From contig VFLF01000317.1 in NCBI GenBank assembly GCA_009885185.1, positions 1 through 16,352 of the forward strand: a DNA stretch of 16,352 nucleotides, written 5' to 3'. Of the stretch, positions 1 to 7,676 are shown in pieces. Position 1 is the first letter of the stretch, and each line of letters opens with the position of its first letter. The notes under the pieces were generated by a model. That model worked only from the letters and a program-made list of their open reading frames with translations, ran no database searches and was not told where the DNA came from. The translations under genes and the position numbers were made by a program. The stretch comes from Nitrosomonadales bacterium. GTDB lineage: Bacteria > Pseudomonadota > Gammaproteobacteria > Burkholderiales > SG8-41.

Positions 1-309
1 CATGATCATGTCCAGCCGCGGACAGTTTTCAACAATGTCGATCACGTCGCGATACCAGTAGTGCGTGTCGGCGCCATTGATGCGCACACTCATGCCCTTG
101 CGGCCCCAATCAACTTCGATCAAACCCCGAATCACATTGGCACGCGCCTTCTCCTTGTCGCCAACGGCCACTGCGTCTTCAAGATCAAGAAAAATCACAT
201 CCGCCGCCGAGCGCGCGGCCTTTTCAAACAGCGTGGGTGTCGAGCCGGGTACGGCGAGTTCGCTGCGATGCAGGCGGGCGGTAGCGTTTTCAGGTTGCGT
301 AAAACTCAT
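1..309 (-). CDS. HpcH/HpaI (CitE-like) CoA lyase, N-terminal part; malyl-CoA/citramalyl-CoA lyase type
   Basis: The visible 103 residues are the start of a gene that leaves the window at base 1. The N-terminus carries HRSELAVPGS and, after about 15 residues, ADVIFLDLEDAV, then DWGRKGMSVRING and YWYRDV. These are the hallmarks of the HpcH/HpaI aldolase/citrate lyase beta family and look closest to L-malyl-CoA/beta-methylmalyl-CoA lyases. Such enzymes are cytosolic, Mg-dependent TIM barrels that split 3-hydroxyacyl-CoA thioesters, typically giving glyoxylate or pyruvate plus acetyl- or propionyl-CoA. The DLED motif is in the region that helps bind metal in the family. The ATG at 309 is the only plausible start; in-frame codons upstream give no alternative, and no strong Shine-Dalgarno is seen. 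It is the last visible gene of the minus-strand cluster, 86 bp after the 3-hydroxyacid dehydrogenase. Exact substrate unknown. Confidence 0.85.
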   Translation of the reverse strand, partial: MSFTQPENATARLHRSELAVPGSTPTLFEKAARSAADVIFLDLEDAVAVGDKEKARANVIRGLIEVDWGRKGMSVRINGADTHYWYRDVIDIVENCPRLDMIM

Positions 310-395
310 ATGGGCGCGAGGAGAAAGTAGTGAGGAGTCAAGAGTGTACACCGCGCGGGAGGAGTTACTCCCAACGCTCAACGCCACGCGCCAAA

Positions 396-1268
396 CTATT
401 TCTGACTCATTCCCTCAAGCACCTCGATCAAAACAGCCAAATCGCTCGTGCCGTCGCCCCGTCCAATGGCCGCGTTGATATGCTGCATCGTCACCGACGC
501 CGCCGGTGCCGCCGCGCCGTGCTCATGCACCAGCCCCAGCGCGATATGCATATCCTTGTGATACAGCCGCGTGTCGATGCCGTTGGCGAAATTTCGCTCC
601 ACCATGCGTTTACCGAATACATCCAGCACGCGGCTGGAAGCGATGCCGCCCATCAGCACCTCACGTACGACGGCCGGATCAACCCCGCAGCGCTTCGCCA
701 GCGACAGCGCTTCCGCCGCGCCCTGTGCGGTGACCAGCAGGAGCAACTGGTTGCACGCCTTGGTGATCTGCCCCGCGCCGTTGCCACCCACCCGAATAAT
801 CGTCTTGCCCATGCAGGCAAACAGCGGCTTCACGCGCTCGAACACGTCTGGTTTGCCGCCCGCCATGATGGCGAGCGTGGCTTGCTCCGCGCCGGCCGGT
901 CCGCCCGACACCGGCGCATCCAGCATCTCCACGCCATTTTTTGCGAGTTCGCCTGCCACGTGGCGCGCCACCGTCGGCGAAATGGTTTCCATGTCAACCA
1001 GTACGCTGCCCGCTTTCGCGCTTTGCACAATGCCATCGGCGCCAAGCACGATCTGCTCGACATCCTGCGAGTTGGTCACCATGGTGAATAGGACTTCGCA
1101 AGCTGCCGCCAGCGCGGCGGGCGTGTCATAACGCGTGGCGCCCGCCGCCACCAGTGGCGCCGCCGACTCCGCGCGCCGCGCGTAAACACCCATGCTATGG
1201 CCGTGCTTCATCAGATGGAGCGCCATCGGGCGGCCCATGGCACCCAGTCCTATGAATCCCAGTTTCAT
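396..1268 (-). CDS. 3-hydroxyisobutyrate dehydrogenase-family oxidoreductase (tartronate semialdehyde reductase-like)
   Basis: A complete 290-residue beta-hydroxyacid dehydrogenase, the usual length for the family. The N-terminal NAD(P)-binding Rossmann fold has GFIGLGAMGRPMA (residues 4-16). The substrate-binding signature DAPVSGGPAGAEQ spans about 117-129, and the catalytic lysine is K170 in GAGQITKACNQ. Members interconvert a 3-hydroxyacid and a semialdehyde: 3-hydroxyisobutyrate/methylmalonate semialdehyde, or glycerate/tartronate semialdehyde. The cluster offers partners for both readings: mmsA consumes methylmalonate semialdehyde, while the glyoxylate-type genes fit tartronate semialdehyde. 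The DMETISP segment (92-98) replaces the more common DMSTISP. It starts 41 bp after the 2-hydroxyacid dehydrogenase stop, with a weak GGGGAA ahead of the ATG, so it is probably co-transcribed. Family assignment is firm; the substrate is not. Confidence 0.92.
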   Translation of the reverse strand: MKLGFIGLGAMGRPMALHLMKHGHSMGVYARRAESAAPLVAAGATRYDTPAALAAACEVLFTMVTNSQDVEQIVLGADGIVQSAKAGSVLVDMETISPTVARHVAGELAKNGVEMLDAPVSGGPAGAEQATLAIMAGGKPDVFERVKPLFACMGKTIIRVGGNGAGQITKACNQLLLLVTAQGAAEALSLAKRCGVDPAVVREVLMGGIASSRVLDVFGKRMVERNFANGIDTRLYHKDMHIALGLVHEHGAAAPAASVTMQHINAAIGRGDGTSDLAVLIEVLEGMSQK

Positions 1269-1309
1269 TCTATTCCCCGGTTACACGCATGACTATTACC
1301 ACCATCAAC

Positions 1310-2272
1310 TCAAGGATTGACCCAGTTGGGCGGTCGCTGGCCGGTGAGTGCGGCCACCAGATTTTTCGCGGCCAGCATCGCCATTGCGCGACGCGTGGCC
1401 TCGGTGGAACTGCCGATATGCGGCACGAGCACCACGTTCTTCAATTCGAGAAAAGCGGGATTCAGTTTGGGTTCGTTCTCGAACACGTCCAGCCCCGCTG
1501 CACGGATCGTGCCATTTTTCAAGGCATCGATCAGGGCCGCGTCATCCACCACACCACCGCGCGTGGAGTTGATGAGTATCGCCGACGGTTTCATCTTAGC
1601 GAGTTGCGCCGCGCCCATCAGATGATGTGTTGCCGGCGAATACGGCATTTGCAACACGACAAAATCCGACTGAGCCAGCAGTTCATCCATGCTCACATGC
1701 GACGCATTGACGCGTCGCTCGATCTCTGGCGCCACGCGATTGCGGTTGTGATAAATCACCTTCATATCAAAACCGGCGGCACGTTTGGCTATCGCCTGAC
1801 CGATGCGCCCCATGCCGATGATGCCTAGCGTCGCATGATGCACATCCACGCCCAGCCACTGCTTTAACTTCCAGCCGGTCCACTCGCCTTTGCGGATGTA
1901 CGATTCGACTTCGGTGATCCGCCGCGCGGTGGCGAGCATCAATGCAAACGCCAGATCAGCGGTGCTGTCGTCCAGCACGCCGGGCGTGTTGGTCACCTTG
2001 ATGCCGCGCGCGGTGCAGGCGGGCACGTCGATATTGTTGTAGCCCACCGCGATATTCGCCACCGCTTTCAATTGCGGCGCGCGCCCGATCAACGCCGCAT
2101 CCACGCGGTCGGTCAGCGCGCACATCAGGCCGTCGCGATCCGCAAGTTTTGCCGCCAGCGCCTCGGGCGTGTACGGCACATCGGCCTGATTGCTGTCCAC
2201 GTCGCAGTGCTGCTTCAGATAATCGATCACGTCGTCGAAAATTTCGCGCGTAATCACGATCCTTGGTTTCAT
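1310..2272 (-). CDS. D-isomer-specific 2-hydroxyacid dehydrogenase, glyoxylate/hydroxypyruvate reductase type
   Basis: A complete 320-residue enzyme of the D-2-hydroxyacid dehydrogenase family, which reduces 2-keto acids such as glyoxylate or hydroxypyruvate with NAD(P)H in the cytosol. The VGYNNID motif (76-82) is typical of glyoxylate reductases. The nucleotide-binding loop is GMGRIG (153-158). The catalytic triad is R238 (in NSTRGG), E267 (in FENEP) and H285 (in PHIGSS). The GhrB-like architecture and length are normal. Its ATG overlaps the stop of the upstream MFS gene in an ATGA arrangement, implying translational coupling; AAGGAG lies about 9 nt upstream. In this context it may remove glyoxylate released by the downstream CoA lyase, which is an inference. 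A second, more divergent member of the same family is encoded at 14508-15470. Confidence 0.92.
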   Translation of the reverse strand: MKPRIVITREIFDDVIDYLKQHCDVDSNQADVPYTPEALAAKLADRDGLMCALTDRVDAALIGRAPQLKAVANIAVGYNNIDVPACTARGIKVTNTPGVLDDSTADLAFALMLATARRITEVESYIRKGEWTGWKLKQWLGVDVHHATLGIIGMGRIGQAIAKRAAGFDMKVIYHNRNRVAPEIERRVNASHVSMDELLAQSDFVVLQMPYSPATHHLMGAAQLAKMKPSAILINSTRGGVVDDAALIDALKNGTIRAAGLDVFENEPKLNPAFLELKNVVLVPHIGSSTEATRRAMAMLAAKNLVAALTGQRPPNWVNP

Positions 2273-3525
2273 ACCGCCTGCTCCTTGTCGTTATCCTGCC
2301 AGATATTACGGCAATGGGTCTCGCGCATAAAGAAGGTGGCGGCAAGACCGATCAGCGCAAACGCCAGCAGCACCATCAGCGCCTGATTAAACGCGGCCTG
2401 CGTGTAGGGGCCGCCGCCCGATGCGCGATCCAGCACCCAGCCCACCAGCGGCTGCAGGATACCGGCGGCGAGAAATCCGCCGCTGTTGGCGACACTGGTA
2501 GCCATGCCGGCGTAGCGCGGACGATTCACTTCCTTCGCGTACACCCACGCCAGCACAAAGCCCGGCGCGCAAACGCCCATCAGCGCAAACATCACCCATG
2601 TCCATGCGTAGGGCACACCGGCGAGCCACACGCTCCACATGCCGCAATACGCCGCCGCCACGGCTATCGCGATAGAACGCCGGCGCCGCAACCGGTCCGA
2701 GGTCATAGAAAGACCCACCGACGAAAATCCCAGCGCGATCAGTATCACCGCCACGTGATGGCTCGCTTCCACCGGCGGTATGCCGTAACCATGGATCAGC
2801 ATCGGCACGCCCCACAGGCCGATGAAACTCATGTAGCTGCCGGAAAGGCCGAAACTCATCCAGAACCCGGTCCACGTGGCGCGATTGCACACCACCTCGC
2901 CCAAGCCGTGATACCAGCGCACGCCCGGCATGGGTGTTGTCGCGGGCGCGGCGCCATGCACCTCGTTGACCGGACGGTCGCGCAGATAGCGCCACGTCAG
3001 TGCCGCGACCACGAACGACGCGATGCCGATGCCGATAAACACATTGCGCCATGAGGTTTGCGTCACCACCCACGCCAGCGGCGCGGTTGCGGCCAGCGCG
3101 CCCGTCAAACCCACGGTGTTGGTCATCGACGCGGTGGTGGCGAATTTACGTTCATCGAACCACGCCGCGTTGAGCTTCAATGCCGCGACAAACGCCACCG
3201 ATACACCCAGGCCAGCGAGCGTGCGCCCCACCGCAGCACCCACCACGGTATCCGCGATGCCAAACAGCACCGCGCCGATGCCCGCGATCACGCCGCCGGC
3301 GGTAAGCACCTTGCGCGGCCCCAGCGTATCGACCAGCACGCCAGTAGGCAACTGCATCACGGCATACACATAAAAATAGGTGGCTGACAACGCGCCCAGC
3401 GCGGCGCCGCTGACGGCGAACGCGGTTTGCAGCTCATTGGCGATGGTGCCGGGCGCGACGCGATGAAAAAACGCGATCCAGAACGCCGCCGCGCCGAGCG
3501 CGACCACCAGCCAGCGCGGAGTCAT
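2269..3525 (-). CDS. MFS transporter
   Basis: A 418-residue inner-membrane protein with about 12 hydrophobic segments and the major facilitator motif A in the loop between helices 2 and 3 (GVLVDTLGPRKVL, 62-74). The N-terminal half reads FFHRVAPGTIANELQ then ATYFYVYAVMQLPTG, as in proton-coupled organic-anion or sugar-phosphate-type carriers. A central cytoplasmic loop around RYLRDRPVNEVHGA separates the two six-helix halves, and the C-terminus ends in a short charged tail. It starts 22 bp after the TRAP large permease and overlaps the next gene by 4 nt, so it is part of the same transcript. Having both a TRAP system and an MFS carrier in one operon suggests two related substrates, or uptake plus efflux of a pathway intermediate. 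The substrate cannot be inferred. Confidence 0.9.
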   Translation of the reverse strand: MTPRWLVVALGAAAFWIAFFHRVAPGTIANELQTAFAVSGAALGALSATYFYVYAVMQLPTGVLVDTLGPRKVLTAGGVIAGIGAVLFGIADTVVGAAVGRTLAGLGVSVAFVAALKLNAAWFDERKFATTASMTNTVGLTGALAATAPLAWVVTQTSWRNVFIGIGIASFVVAALTWRYLRDRPVNEVHGAAPATTPMPGVRWYHGLGEVVCNRATWTGFWMSFGLSGSYMSFIGLWGVPMLIHGYGIPPVEASHHVAVILIALGFSSVGLSMTSDRLRRRRSIAIAVAAAYCGMWSVWLAGVPYAWTWVMFALMGVCAPGFVLAWVYAKEVNRPRYAGMATSVANSGGFLAAGILQPLVGWVLDRASGGGPYTQAAFNQALMVLLAFALIGLAATFFMRETHCRNIWQDNDKEQAV

Positions 3526-3547
3526 TTTTTAGAAAACGTGGGGGCGG

Positions 3548-5590
3548 TTACTTATACAGCGTCTGCGGCAACCACATCCCAATGGCCGGAAACACATACA
3601 GCAGCACCACGGCGATCATCTGAATCACCATGAACGGCATCATCCCCAGAAAGATCTGATTCAGCGTGACATGCGGCGGCGACACGCCTTTCAGATAAAA
3701 CGCTGCCATCGCCACCGGCGGCGAGAGGAACGCGGTTTGCAGATTGAGCGCCACCAGCAAGCCGAAGAACAAGGGGTCGATACCGAAGTGCGGCAACAGC
3801 GGAATGAAAATCGGCATGAAAATTACAATGATCTCGGTCCACTCCAACGGCCAGCCCAGCAGAAAAATAATCGCCTGCGACAACATCATGAACTGCAGCG
3901 GCGTGAGGTTCATCGACAGCACCCACTTCTCGATCAGATCCTGCCCGCCCAGCAGCGCAAACGCCGCCGAAAAGATCGATGAACCGACGAACAGCCAGCA
4001 CACCATGGCGCTGGTCTTGGCGGTGAGAAACGAGGATTCTTTCAGTATCGGCCCCACGTCTTTCGCGCAAGCGCCTGCGGCGGGCGCAAATCTGGGCGTG
4101 ACGCCCATGTCCGTCCAGCGCGCATGAAAGCGATAGGCAATGGCCAGCAAAAATCCGCCCAGCGATCCGATGGCCGCGGCCTCGGTCGGCGTTGCCCAAC
4201 CGAAGATGATGGTGCCCAGCACAGCAAGGATCAACACCGCGAGCGGGAAAAATGATCCAAGCAACATCTTGAACACTTCCAGCCGGGTAAAGTTGAAATA
4301 GGCATAGAACAACAGCGTCACCGCAGCGAAGCCACCGATCATTCCCCATAGCCAATTGGGAACCGGCAGCCGCTCGACGGGTATGGCCGGCGCCTTTGCC
4401 GCCGGCGCAGGTGCTGACTTGGCCGCAGGAGGCGTCACGGCCTTTGCCGCGCTCTGGCTTTCCGCTTGCGCGCCGAGTTCCTTGGGCGGCGCTTGCACGC
4501 CCAACTCCTTGGGCGGCGCTTGCACGCCCAACTCCTTCGGCGGCTCCTGCACGCCATCGACCGGAGGCTCCGCCAATCCGCCCACGTCTCTGGAGGCATC
4601 GCCGCTGCTATTGGCGCCGCCCATTTCAACCAGCCCTTCGGTGGACTGCACCGCTTCAGGCAGTGTCGCATAATGCCACGTCACGCCCAGCAGCCCCGCG
4701 ACGACCAAGGCCGGCAGCAAGGCCACCAGCAGATTTCTCAATACCGCGGCAGACGGCGCCTGCGCAATCTTTCCAGCCACTGCGCTTAATAAGCCGCCAA
4801 CGGCATTAACGTGCCCGGCGCCGGTAATGGCTGTCGCGAACGCGGGCAACGGCACATAACGATCCTTTTCGGGAAGCGGTGGCGCCAGTGACGGTTTTAT
4901 TTTTGCCAGAACGATGATGTAACCGATGTAAAGCACCGCCAGCATGATGCCGGGAAAAAACGCGCCGGCGTAAAGTTGCACCACAGACACACCCGCGGTC
5001 GCGCCGTAAACAATCAGCATCACCGAGGGCGGAATCAGAATACCGAGGCAGCCACCGGCCGTCACCGCGCCCGCCGCCAACTGTGTGCTGTAACCCGCGC
5101 GCAGCATGGCGGGAAACGCCAGCAGTCCCATCAGCGTCACTACCGCACCGACAATGCCAGTGGCCGTGGCGAATATTGCGCAGGTGATCACGGTTGCCAC
5201 CGCCAGCGATCCCGGCACGCGCGCGGCGGCCAGATGCAGGCTCTTGAACAGCTTTTCGATCAGGTTCGCGCGCTCGACCAGATAACCCATGAACACGAAC
5301 AGCGGGATCGAAATCAGCACATCGTTGGCCATCACGCCGTAGGTGCGCTGCACCATCAAGTCGAGCGTCTTGGTGGTGTCGTAGTTGTAGGCGATCCACG
5401 CGAACATCATGCCCATGCCCATCAGCGTAAACGCGGTAGGGAACCCCAGCATGATCGCCACCACCACCAGCGACAGCATCAGCAACCCCAAGTGACCACT
5501 GGTCATATTTGCCGGTGACGGCAGCAGCACGATGGTTGCCACCACGATCAAGGCCATGATGACCAGACCGAACCAGACGCCTTTTTTCAT
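3548..5590 (-). CDS. dctM: TRAP transporter large permease (DctM family) with a ~200-residue insertion
   Basis: A 680-residue inner-membrane protein, well above the roughly 430 usual for DctM. Residues 1-240 are a normal first half (PTAFTLMGMG; SIPLFVFMGYLVE; GIVGAVVTLMGLLAFPAMLRAGY; GGCLGILIPPSVMLIVYG). Residues 450-680 are a normal second half (GWATPTEAAAIG; WPLEWTEI; LNLQTAFLSPPVAMAAFYLKG). Between them lies an insertion with two extra hydrophobic segments (about 287-303 and 413-431). These flank a Pro/Ala/Gly-rich linker containing three copies of a nine-residue repeat, VQ(E/A)PPKELG (347-373). The start at 5590 is preferred over an upstream in-frame start near 5899: it begins MKKGVWFGL with AAGGGGG ahead and forms an ATGA overlap with dctQ. 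It transports the ligand delivered by the binding protein using an ion gradient. Confidence 0.9.
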   Translation of the reverse strand: MKKGVWFGLVIMALIVVATIVLLPSPANMTSGHLGLLMLSLVVVAIMLGFPTAFTLMGMGMMFAWIAYNYDTTKTLDLMVQRTYGVMANDVLISIPLFVFMGYLVERANLIEKLFKSLHLAAARVPGSLAVATVITCAIFATATGIVGAVVTLMGLLAFPAMLRAGYSTQLAAGAVTAGGCLGILIPPSVMLIVYGATAGVSVVQLYAGAFFPGIMLAVLYIGYIIVLAKIKPSLAPPLPEKDRYVPLPAFATAITGAGHVNAVGGLLSAVAGKIAQAPSAAVLRNLLVALLPALVVAGLLGVTWHYATLPEAVQSTEGLVEMGGANSSGDASRDVGGLAEPPVDGVQEPPKELGVQAPPKELGVQAPPKELGAQAESQSAAKAVTPPAAKSAPAPAAKAPAIPVERLPVPNWLWGMIGGFAAVTLLFYAYFNFTRLEVFKMLLGSFFPLAVLILAVLGTIIFGWATPTEAAAIGSLGGFLLAIAYRFHARWTDMGVTPRFAPAAGACAKDVGPILKESSFLTAKTSAMVCWLFVGSSIFSAAFALLGGQDLIEKWVLSMNLTPLQFMMLSQAIIFLLGWPLEWTEIIVIFMPIFIPLLPHFGIDPLFFGLLVALNLQTAFLSPPVAMAAFYLKGVSPPHVTLNQIFLGMMPFMVIQMIAVVLLYVFPAIGMWLPQTLYK
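4470..4550. repeat. Three tandem 27-bp units inside dctM
   Basis: Units lie at 4470-4496, 4497-4523 and 4524-4550. The middle copy differs from its neighbours by only a few bases, and the outer copies diverge slightly more. Each unit encodes nine residues of the form VQ(E/A)PPKELG on the minus strand, so the period preserves reading frame and the repeat number could change without a frameshift. The repeat sits in the linker of the large TRAP permease insertion. Confidence 0.9.
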
Positions 5591-6219
5591 TTGCCGGCCC
5601 CCTTGGCGCCATGCGGAACCACGTATTTGTCGAGCGCGGCGATATCCTCGTCCTTGACGTGGACCATTTCCTTGAGTTTCTCGACATCGACTTCTTCCAC
5701 GTCCTGCTCGCGCGAGGGCCATTCGCCCAGCTTGAGGCAAAGCACGCAGCGGACGATTTCCACCAGCCCCTGCAACAGAATCAACGCGCCGGCGATGGGA
5801 ATCACGGTTTTGAAATGGTACAGCGGCGGGCCGTCCGCAGTAATTGAGGAATGCTCCTTGATCGCCCACGAGTCCGCTGCGAAATAGTAGCCGGCCCACG
5901 CCAGCGCGATGACACCGGGAATAAAAAACAGGACGTAGAGCGCGAGATCCAGTCCCGCCTGCACGCGCGGGGTAAAAAATCCGTACAACACATCGCCGCG
6001 CACATGGCCGTTTTTCGACAAGGTGTAGGCGCCGGCCATCATGAACAGCGTGCCGTACATCATGATCATGGCGTCGAACACGAACGCGTGCGGGTTATCG
6101 AAAAAGCGCCGCGAAATGACTTCCCACGACACCAGCAGCGTCAACGCGACGATCAACCACGAGAACGCCTGCCCGATCCAGGTGCTGATCCGGTCCATCA
6201 ATAGCAACAATTTCTGCAC
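5587..6219 (-). CDS. dctQ: TRAP transporter small permease (DctQ family)
   Basis: A 210-residue membrane protein with four hydrophobic segments (about 18-34, 47-66, 91-112 and 136-157). The family motif GHVRGDVLYG lies at 71-80 and SWEVISRRFF at 31-40. It pairs with DctM to form the membrane part of the TRAP transporter. The last 45 residues form a charged, acidic tail (EQDVEEVDVEKLKEM and on) that makes it longer than the usual 160-180 residues. The start codon is GTG: a GAGG Shine-Dalgarno lies 8 nt upstream, and the two ATGs between them are out of frame. The stop overlaps the dctM start (ATGA). The gene begins directly after an intrinsic terminator, so only read-through transcripts from dctP should express it unless a separate promoter exists. 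Confidence 0.9.
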   Translation of the reverse strand: MQKLLLLMDRISTWIGQAFSWLIVALTLLVSWEVISRRFFDNPHAFVFDAMIMMYGTLFMMAGAYTLSKNGHVRGDVLYGFFTPRVQAGLDLALYVLFFIPGVIALAWAGYYFAADSWAIKEHSSITADGPPLYHFKTVIPIAGALILLQGLVEIVRCVLCLKLGEWPSREQDVEEVDVEKLKEMVHVKDEDIAALDKYVVPHGAKGAGK

Positions 6220-6227
6220 AACATCAT

Positions 6228-6231
6228 CCTC
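6228..6231 (-). promoter_or_regulatory. Shine-Dalgarno (GAGG) fixing the GTG start of dctQ
   Basis: Minus-strand GAGG begins immediately after the T-tract of the preceding terminator and lies 8 nt before the GTG at 6219. The nearby ATGs (6227 and 6224) are in other frames, so this site selects the GTG. Because it abuts the terminator stem, folding of the hairpin could influence ribosome access. Confidence 0.6.
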
Positions 6232-6264
6232 AAAAAAAAAACCATCCGGGCTACACCCGGATGG
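6232..6264 (-). terminator. Intrinsic terminator/attenuator between dctP and dctQ
   Basis: On the minus strand a perfect 9-bp stem, CCATCCGGG pairing with CCCGGATGG (6256-6264 and 6242-6250), closes a 5-nt loop. It is followed directly by ten T residues (6241-6232), a textbook Rho-independent terminator. It lies 22 bp past the dctP stop and just before dctQ. Since dctQ and dctM clearly belong with dctP, partial termination here would make more binding protein than permease, a known strategy for binding-protein-dependent transporters. Confidence 0.9.
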
Positions 6265-6286
6265 CTTGTATCACTGACAGCTGAAC

Positions 6287-7486
6287 TTAACCTTTCTTGG
6301 CGGGCGCGGGTTTGCCGGCAAAGAAGTGGTTATAGGCCATGCGCGAGCCGACCATCGTATCCTGCTGCCAGCGCACCGCGCGTTGCGCAAAGTCGCGTTG
6401 CGAATCATAGATGCGCTTGAACAACGGATTCTCGGCGGATTTTTTCGCCGCAATTTCATCCCACACCTTGAGCTGCGCCTGCAACACCGAATCCGGCGTC
6501 TTGTAGAACTTGACGTTGTTCTTAGTTTGTAGCTCGATGTAGTCCTGCGAATAACGGTGCACCGCTTTCCACGACATGTCGGCCGAGGCCGCTTCCACCG
6601 CATATTGCAGTATTGATTTCAATTCAGTCGGCAGTGAATCGTAGCGTTTCTTATTGAACAGAATCTCGTACTGCTCGCCCGATTGGTGATAGCTCTGCAG
6701 CATGCATACCTTGGACACATCGGGGAAGCCGAGAATGCGATCCGAGGTGGCGTTGTTGAATTCGGCCGCATCCAGCAGGCCGCGATCCATCGCTGGCACG
6801 ATTTCGCCGCCGGGCAACGCGTTCACCGCCGCGCCCATGCCGTTGAAAATATCCACCGACAGACCCACCGTGCGGAATTTGAGTCCCTTGAAATCCGCCG
6901 GGCCTTGCACCGGCTTTTTGAACCAGCCCAGCGGCTGCGTCGGCATCGGGCCGTACAGAAACGACACCACGTCCAGGTTCAGTCCCTTGTAGACTTCTTC
7001 GAGCAATGCCTTGCCGCCGCCGTAGTAGTGCCACGCCAGCACCAGGTTGGCATCCATGCCGAACGCCGGGCCGGAACCCCACAGCGCCATCGCATTGTTT
7101 TTGCCGTACCAGTAAGCCGTCACGCCATGGCCGCCGTCGAGCGTGCCTTTGGACACGGCGTCGATCAGGTCGAATGCCTTGACCACCGCGCCGGCGGGCA
7201 GCACTTCGATCCGCAGTTTGCCGCTGGACATGTCGTTGACTTTTTTCGCGTAGTCGAGCGCGTATTCATGAAAAATATCTTTCGCCGGCCACGTGCTTTG
7301 CCAGCGCATCGTGATCGCGCCGCTACCGACGGCGGGAGCGGCAGGCGCTTGTGCCTTGGCCATCATCGGCACGGCAGCCATCGCTGCGCCGGTGGCGCCA
7401 ACGGCGGCGGCCGCCTTGGTCAAAAACTTGCGACGTGAGGACGCTGGTTTATCCAGCGCCACGGTTTTTTTCAGTTGCTTTTGCAT
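6287..7486 (-). CDS. dctP: TRAP transporter solute-binding protein (DctP superfamily, TakP-like), Tat-exported
   Basis: A 399-residue periplasmic binding protein. The N-terminus carries a twin-arginine signal, SRRKFL (17-22), followed by an Ala-rich hydrophobic stretch and a likely cleavage site after AKA (43-45). The mature part has TMRWQSTWPAKDIFHEYA, then GTLDGGHGVTAYWYGK, and FNNATSDRILGFPDVSK following GGEIVPAMDRGLLDAAE. This resembles the TakP subgroup, whose known members bind 2-keto or 2-hydroxy acids; ligand identity here is inference. The ATG at 7486 has a strong GGAGGAG Shine-Dalgarno 2-8 nt upstream (7489-7495). It is the first gene of the transporter transcript, behind a 190-bp non-coding leader, and is followed by an intrinsic terminator. 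Tat export implies the protein folds before crossing the membrane. Confidence 0.93.
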   Translation of the reverse strand: MQKQLKKTVALDKPASSRRKFLTKAAAAVGATGAAMAAVPMMAKAQAPAAPAVGSGAITMRWQSTWPAKDIFHEYALDYAKKVNDMSSGKLRIEVLPAGAVVKAFDLIDAVSKGTLDGGHGVTAYWYGKNNAMALWGSGPAFGMDANLVLAWHYYGGGKALLEEVYKGLNLDVVSFLYGPMPTQPLGWFKKPVQGPADFKGLKFRTVGLSVDIFNGMGAAVNALPGGEIVPAMDRGLLDAAEFNNATSDRILGFPDVSKVCMLQSYHQSGEQYEILFNKKRYDSLPTELKSILQYAVEAASADMSWKAVHRYSQDYIELQTKNNVKFYKTPDSVLQAQLKVWDEIAAKKSAENPLFKRIYDSQRDFAQRAVRWQQDTMVGSRMAYNHFFAGKPAPAKKG

Positions 7487-7601
7487 GACTCCTCCGGAAG
7501 ATTAATAGAACAAGAACATGACAAGTTAACACGGCGAAACAAAACCATGCAGCGCAAAGTGTTGCGTAAGCATATCGTAAGTATCTGTTTTTATGGGTGG
7601 A

Positions 7602-7630
7602 ATGCTATACCGACCACCCAGCGAAATCAA
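7602..7630 (-). promoter_or_regulatory. Candidate sigma70 promoter upstream of dctP
   Basis: Minus-strand TTGATT (7630-7625) and TAGCAT (7607-7602) are separated by exactly 17 bp inside the 190-bp gap between lutC and dctP. A start near 7595 would give a leader of about 110 nt before the dctP ATG. The -10 match is modest and other AT-rich hexamers are nearby, so this is tentative. The size of the gap and the strong dctP ribosome-binding site support some promoter here. Confidence 0.35.
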
Positions 7631-7676
7631 GAATAGTCAAGAAAGCGGAGGCGTCTAATCGAAAACAGCAACGTTT

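Noticed and set aside
357..372. GGGAG/CTCCC inverted repeat between the 3-hydroxyacid dehydrogenase and the CoA lyase
   Set aside because: Only five base pairs and no T-tract on either strand; not enough to call a terminator or operator.
330..1091. Plus-strand open frame of 253 codons opposite the 3-hydroxyacid dehydrogenase
   Set aside because: Arg/His-rich composition and no motifs; antisense to a well-supported enzyme.
5591..5899. Upstream extension of the large TRAP permease (103 more residues)
   Set aside because: It would overlap dctQ by over 300 bp with non-membrane, Arg-rich sequence; the ATG at 5590 has a ribosome site and the typical ATGA coupling.
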